DNA of 64,000 nt from Kyrpidia spormannii. GTDB taxonomy: Bacteria; Bacillota; Bacilli; Kyrpidiales; Kyrpidiaceae. The notes under the pieces were generated by a model that worked only from the letters and a program-made list of their open reading frames with translations, was not told the DNA's origin and did no database searches. Below, in pieces: positions 62,286 through 64,000 of this stretch (position 1 is its first letter; each line of letters starts with the position of its first letter). The translations under genes and the position numbers were made by a program. The stretch is taken from NCBI RefSeq assembly GCF_002804065.1, contig NZ_CP024955.1, positions 1,798,001 through 1,862,000 of the forward strand. Reading direction: 5' to 3'.

Positions 62286-63560
62286 TTAAGCCTGAACGGA
62301 TGAGTGTTGCCAATAGTCACGAATCGCGTCGCAAACTTCCTCGTAATGATTGTCAAGAAAGTTCATGATTGTCTTCGCTTCCTTGGGGTCGGATCGCCAG
62401 CCGGCGTGATTAAAATCATTGCGATAATTGGCAATGTCATGAAACCATTTGACCATCTCGGGATATTGCAACAATCGGTTGACCAGTTCCATATTATACG
62501 ATTCAGAAGAAGAATCCACCGGTCGCTTATCTTTTAACTTTGAAGCATAGTGGAGGTGCCGGGCAACGTCCTCCCGATCATTTACCCGTTGCTTGTCATA
62601 CCCTTCCCGCTCACATACTGCAGTGATGACCAATTCATTCAAAAGGGTAAAGGTCTGTTGGACGAGTCCATGGCGTTTGCACCAGTCAATCGCCGCAAAC
62701 CCAGCCTGGATCACATCATCATCTTCCATCGGCTGTAACTCTCGATTCACTCGGTCCAACAGAATGTTAATCGGCTGAAAATCCGGCAGCGCCTCTGCTT
62801 GATCCTTAAAATTTTCCAGAATTCTCCTGGCCAACACGGCCTTGTCGCGAACTAGGGGCCCGCGACAGGCCTGCAAGGCGGTCGTTAACTCTACCCAGCT
62901 CCGGGCCATTTTTTGAATCGGTTCAATGGCCTGTCCCTGTCCTTTTGTTCGCGCCGCCATACTCTTTTTATTCCGTACCCACTCATTAAAGGGTTCGGCG
63001 CGGCCCATTTCGGTAAATGCATAGACGTTGATGATCCAATCCTGCAGATCGGCAAAAGACGTCAAGTCGACCACTTGCGCCGGGACTTCGTAGATGTTCC
63101 CGTAGTAAATCCCCCTGACCATGATATTTTTTGTAATGCGAGCGAAATGCAAGATCAACAGAGCCATCATGGGCTGATGGCGAAAGGAATGGGTGATATC
63201 GAAAATTACCTCGTCTTCAGGATGAAGCACATCAAACACGGTTTTAAAATCTTCCCAGATTTCCTTGGTTTTTGTAGCACCGAGGATAGGCACGGGGATC
63301 CAGGAAAAATACACTTTCTCCCGCAAGGTGATCAGTTGTTCCTTTAATTTTCCAGGTCCTAACCAACTCTGCCGTTCTGCTTCCGGAGTAAGAAAAACGT
63401 ACATCTCTTCCGGAGGGTGGGCGGTTTTGTGCAGCAACTCCATTAGAGCCCGCTGAATGTAGGGTGTCTCCTCCGACACGTCCTCGCCAAAATGATAACA
63501 ATAGGGATCATAATGGCCATTTTTCCCGACACCAAGGAACGTCAAAAGTTTGACAGTCAT
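62286..63560 (-). CDS. CARF-HEPN CRISPR accessory protein (TM1812/Csx2 family)
   Basis: The 424-residue protein starts MTVKLLTFLGVGKNGHYDP, the TM1812 family pattern. The CARF domain motif DITHSFRHQP is at 121-130 and would bind cyclic oligoadenylate made by Cas10. The C-terminal HEPN RNase motif is Arg380-x4-His385 (RNDFNH). Type III systems use such proteins as non-specific RNases during infection. The ATG at 63560 follows GGGGGGAG and overlaps the cmr6 stop (ATGA). It ends at a gap with GC hairpins, so it is probably the last gene of the cas operon. Confidence 0.9.
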   Translation of the reverse strand: MTVKLLTFLGVGKNGHYDPYCYHFGEDVSEETPYIQRALMELLHKTAHPPEEMYVFLTPEAERQSWLGPGKLKEQLITLREKVYFSWIPVPILGATKTKEIWEDFKTVFDVLHPEDEVIFDITHSFRHQPMMALLILHFARITKNIMVRGIYYGNIYEVPAQVVDLTSFADLQDWIINVYAFTEMGRAEPFNEWVRNKKSMAARTKGQGQAIEPIQKMARSWVELTTALQACRGPLVRDKAVLARRILENFKDQAEALPDFQPINILLDRVNRELQPMEDDDVIQAGFAAIDWCKRHGLVQQTFTLLNELVITAVCEREGYDKQRVNDREDVARHLHYASKLKDKRPVDSSSESYNMELVNRLLQYPEMVKWFHDIANYRNDFNHAGWRSDPKEAKTIMNFLDNHYEEVCDAIRDYWQHSSVQA

Positions 63561-64000
63561 CGTTTCTCCCCCCGTTCGCGTTTTTCTACGACAGCCTTCA
63601 TTCTCCCGTAACCGGCGTTGGTCTTGCCGCCAACGCCCCATTGCTGCAAGGCCCGGTTCAATAGTTCCATCGTCAGCGAGGTCCATTTGTCGCTATAAGA
63701 GGTCCGCTCCGAAGACAACGCGAGCAAAAAATGCCCCTTGCAACTGAGAAAAGGGATGGGGTTAGGATCGTCAAAATCCGTTGGTGGCCGGTCCCCCTGG
63801 TAATAATCCGGATGATGCACCGTCATGACATCCCGCACGAGGGACCCTCTGAGGGTCTCGGGCGTGATCCACGCGTCAAAAAAACGGATATGACCGGATT
63901 CTTCGAGAGTACCGAAAAGAAACCGGTGATATTCGCCGCCCCTGCGATACCTCTCGTCCTCTTGACCCCAAACCTCACCGCAATAATGGGAGGCCAACCC
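63557..64000 (-). CDS. cmr6: Type III-B CRISPR RAMP protein Cmr6, partial
   Basis: The 3' 147 codons of a RAMP-fold protein are visible; the N terminus is beyond base 64000. The pattern FFDAW, LVRDVMTVHHPDYY, PPTDFDDPNPIPFLSC and the glycine-rich C terminus GVGGKTNAGYGRM is typical of Cmr6, a subunit of the Cmr effector that caps the crRNA 3' side. It overlaps the CARF-HEPN gene by four bases. The other cmr genes and any CRISPR array should lie beyond this edge. Confidence 0.9.
   Translation of the reverse strand, partial: GLASHYCGEVWGQEDERYRRGGEYHRFLFGTLEESGHIRFFDAWITPETLRGSLVRDVMTVHHPDYYQGDRPPTDFDDPNPIPFLSCKGHFLLALSSERTSYSDKWTSLTMELLNRALQQWGVGGKTNAGYGRMKAVVEKRERGEKR

Overview
The window looks like chromosomal DNA of a GC-rich, spore-forming Firmicute. 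The organism is probably an Alicyclobacillaceae/Kyrpidia-like thermophile; that name is inference from gene order and base composition, not from any search. The supporting signs are strong GGAGG ribosome binding sites, SpoVM, RemA, FapR with a clear FapR box, PrkC/PrpC, XylR-type control, and gene orders matching two Bacillus subtilis core clusters (fapR-plsX-fabD-fabG-acpP-rnc, and yloA/yloB/yloC-remA-gmk-rpoZ-coaBC-priA-def-fmt-rsmB-rlmN-prpC-prkC-rsgA-rpe-spoVM-rpmB-asp23-fakA-recG).

Bases 1-37,000 are mostly housekeeping, largely on the minus strand. From right to left they hold an ABC-2 exporter and rqcH (plus strand), a P-type Ca2+ ATPase with dapF, then a long translationally coupled run from yicC to spoVM covering RNA turnover, nucleotide and CoA synthesis, PriA, N-formyl-methionine handling, rRNA modification, the PrkC/PrpC signalling pair and the ribosome GTPase RsgA. 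rpmB and spoVM converge on one perfect terminator. Next come asp23-fakA-recG, a lone plus-strand small membrane protein, rsmD-coaD-patatin-ylbL-yceD-rpmF, and the FapR-controlled lipid operon ending with rnc and a membrane protein cut by the window edge.

Bases 37,000-56,000 are accessory metabolism: a GalT-like nucleotidylyltransferase with pdp and cdd (pyrimidine salvage), a coiled-coil protein, a DMT exporter, a DUF134-NifX fusion with its own promoter and palindrome, an OsmC protein, a fructokinase-type ROK kinase with an unusual radical SAM protein, a beta-carbonic anhydrase, sucA-sucB (2-oxoglutarate dehydrogenase E1 and E2), and a xylose-type ABC importer facing a divergent ROK repressor, with a 13-bp-arm inverted repeat over the importer promoter.

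Bases 56,000-62,130 hold what looks like a sigma-54-controlled catabolic unit: a bacterial enhancer-binding protein without a sensor domain, a near-consensus -24/-12 promoter, a glutamine-synthetase-like ligase, an APC permease, a formamidase-family amidase and a proline-iminopeptidase-like hydrolase. Together they suggest uptake, gamma-glutamylation and hydrolysis of an amine or amide nitrogen source. Bases 62,286-64,000 are the end of a type III-B CRISPR-Cas locus: Cmr6 (cut by the window edge) followed by a CARF-HEPN accessory RNase of the TM1812/Csx2 family. No CRISPR repeats, tRNA, rRNA or insertion sequence was recognised.
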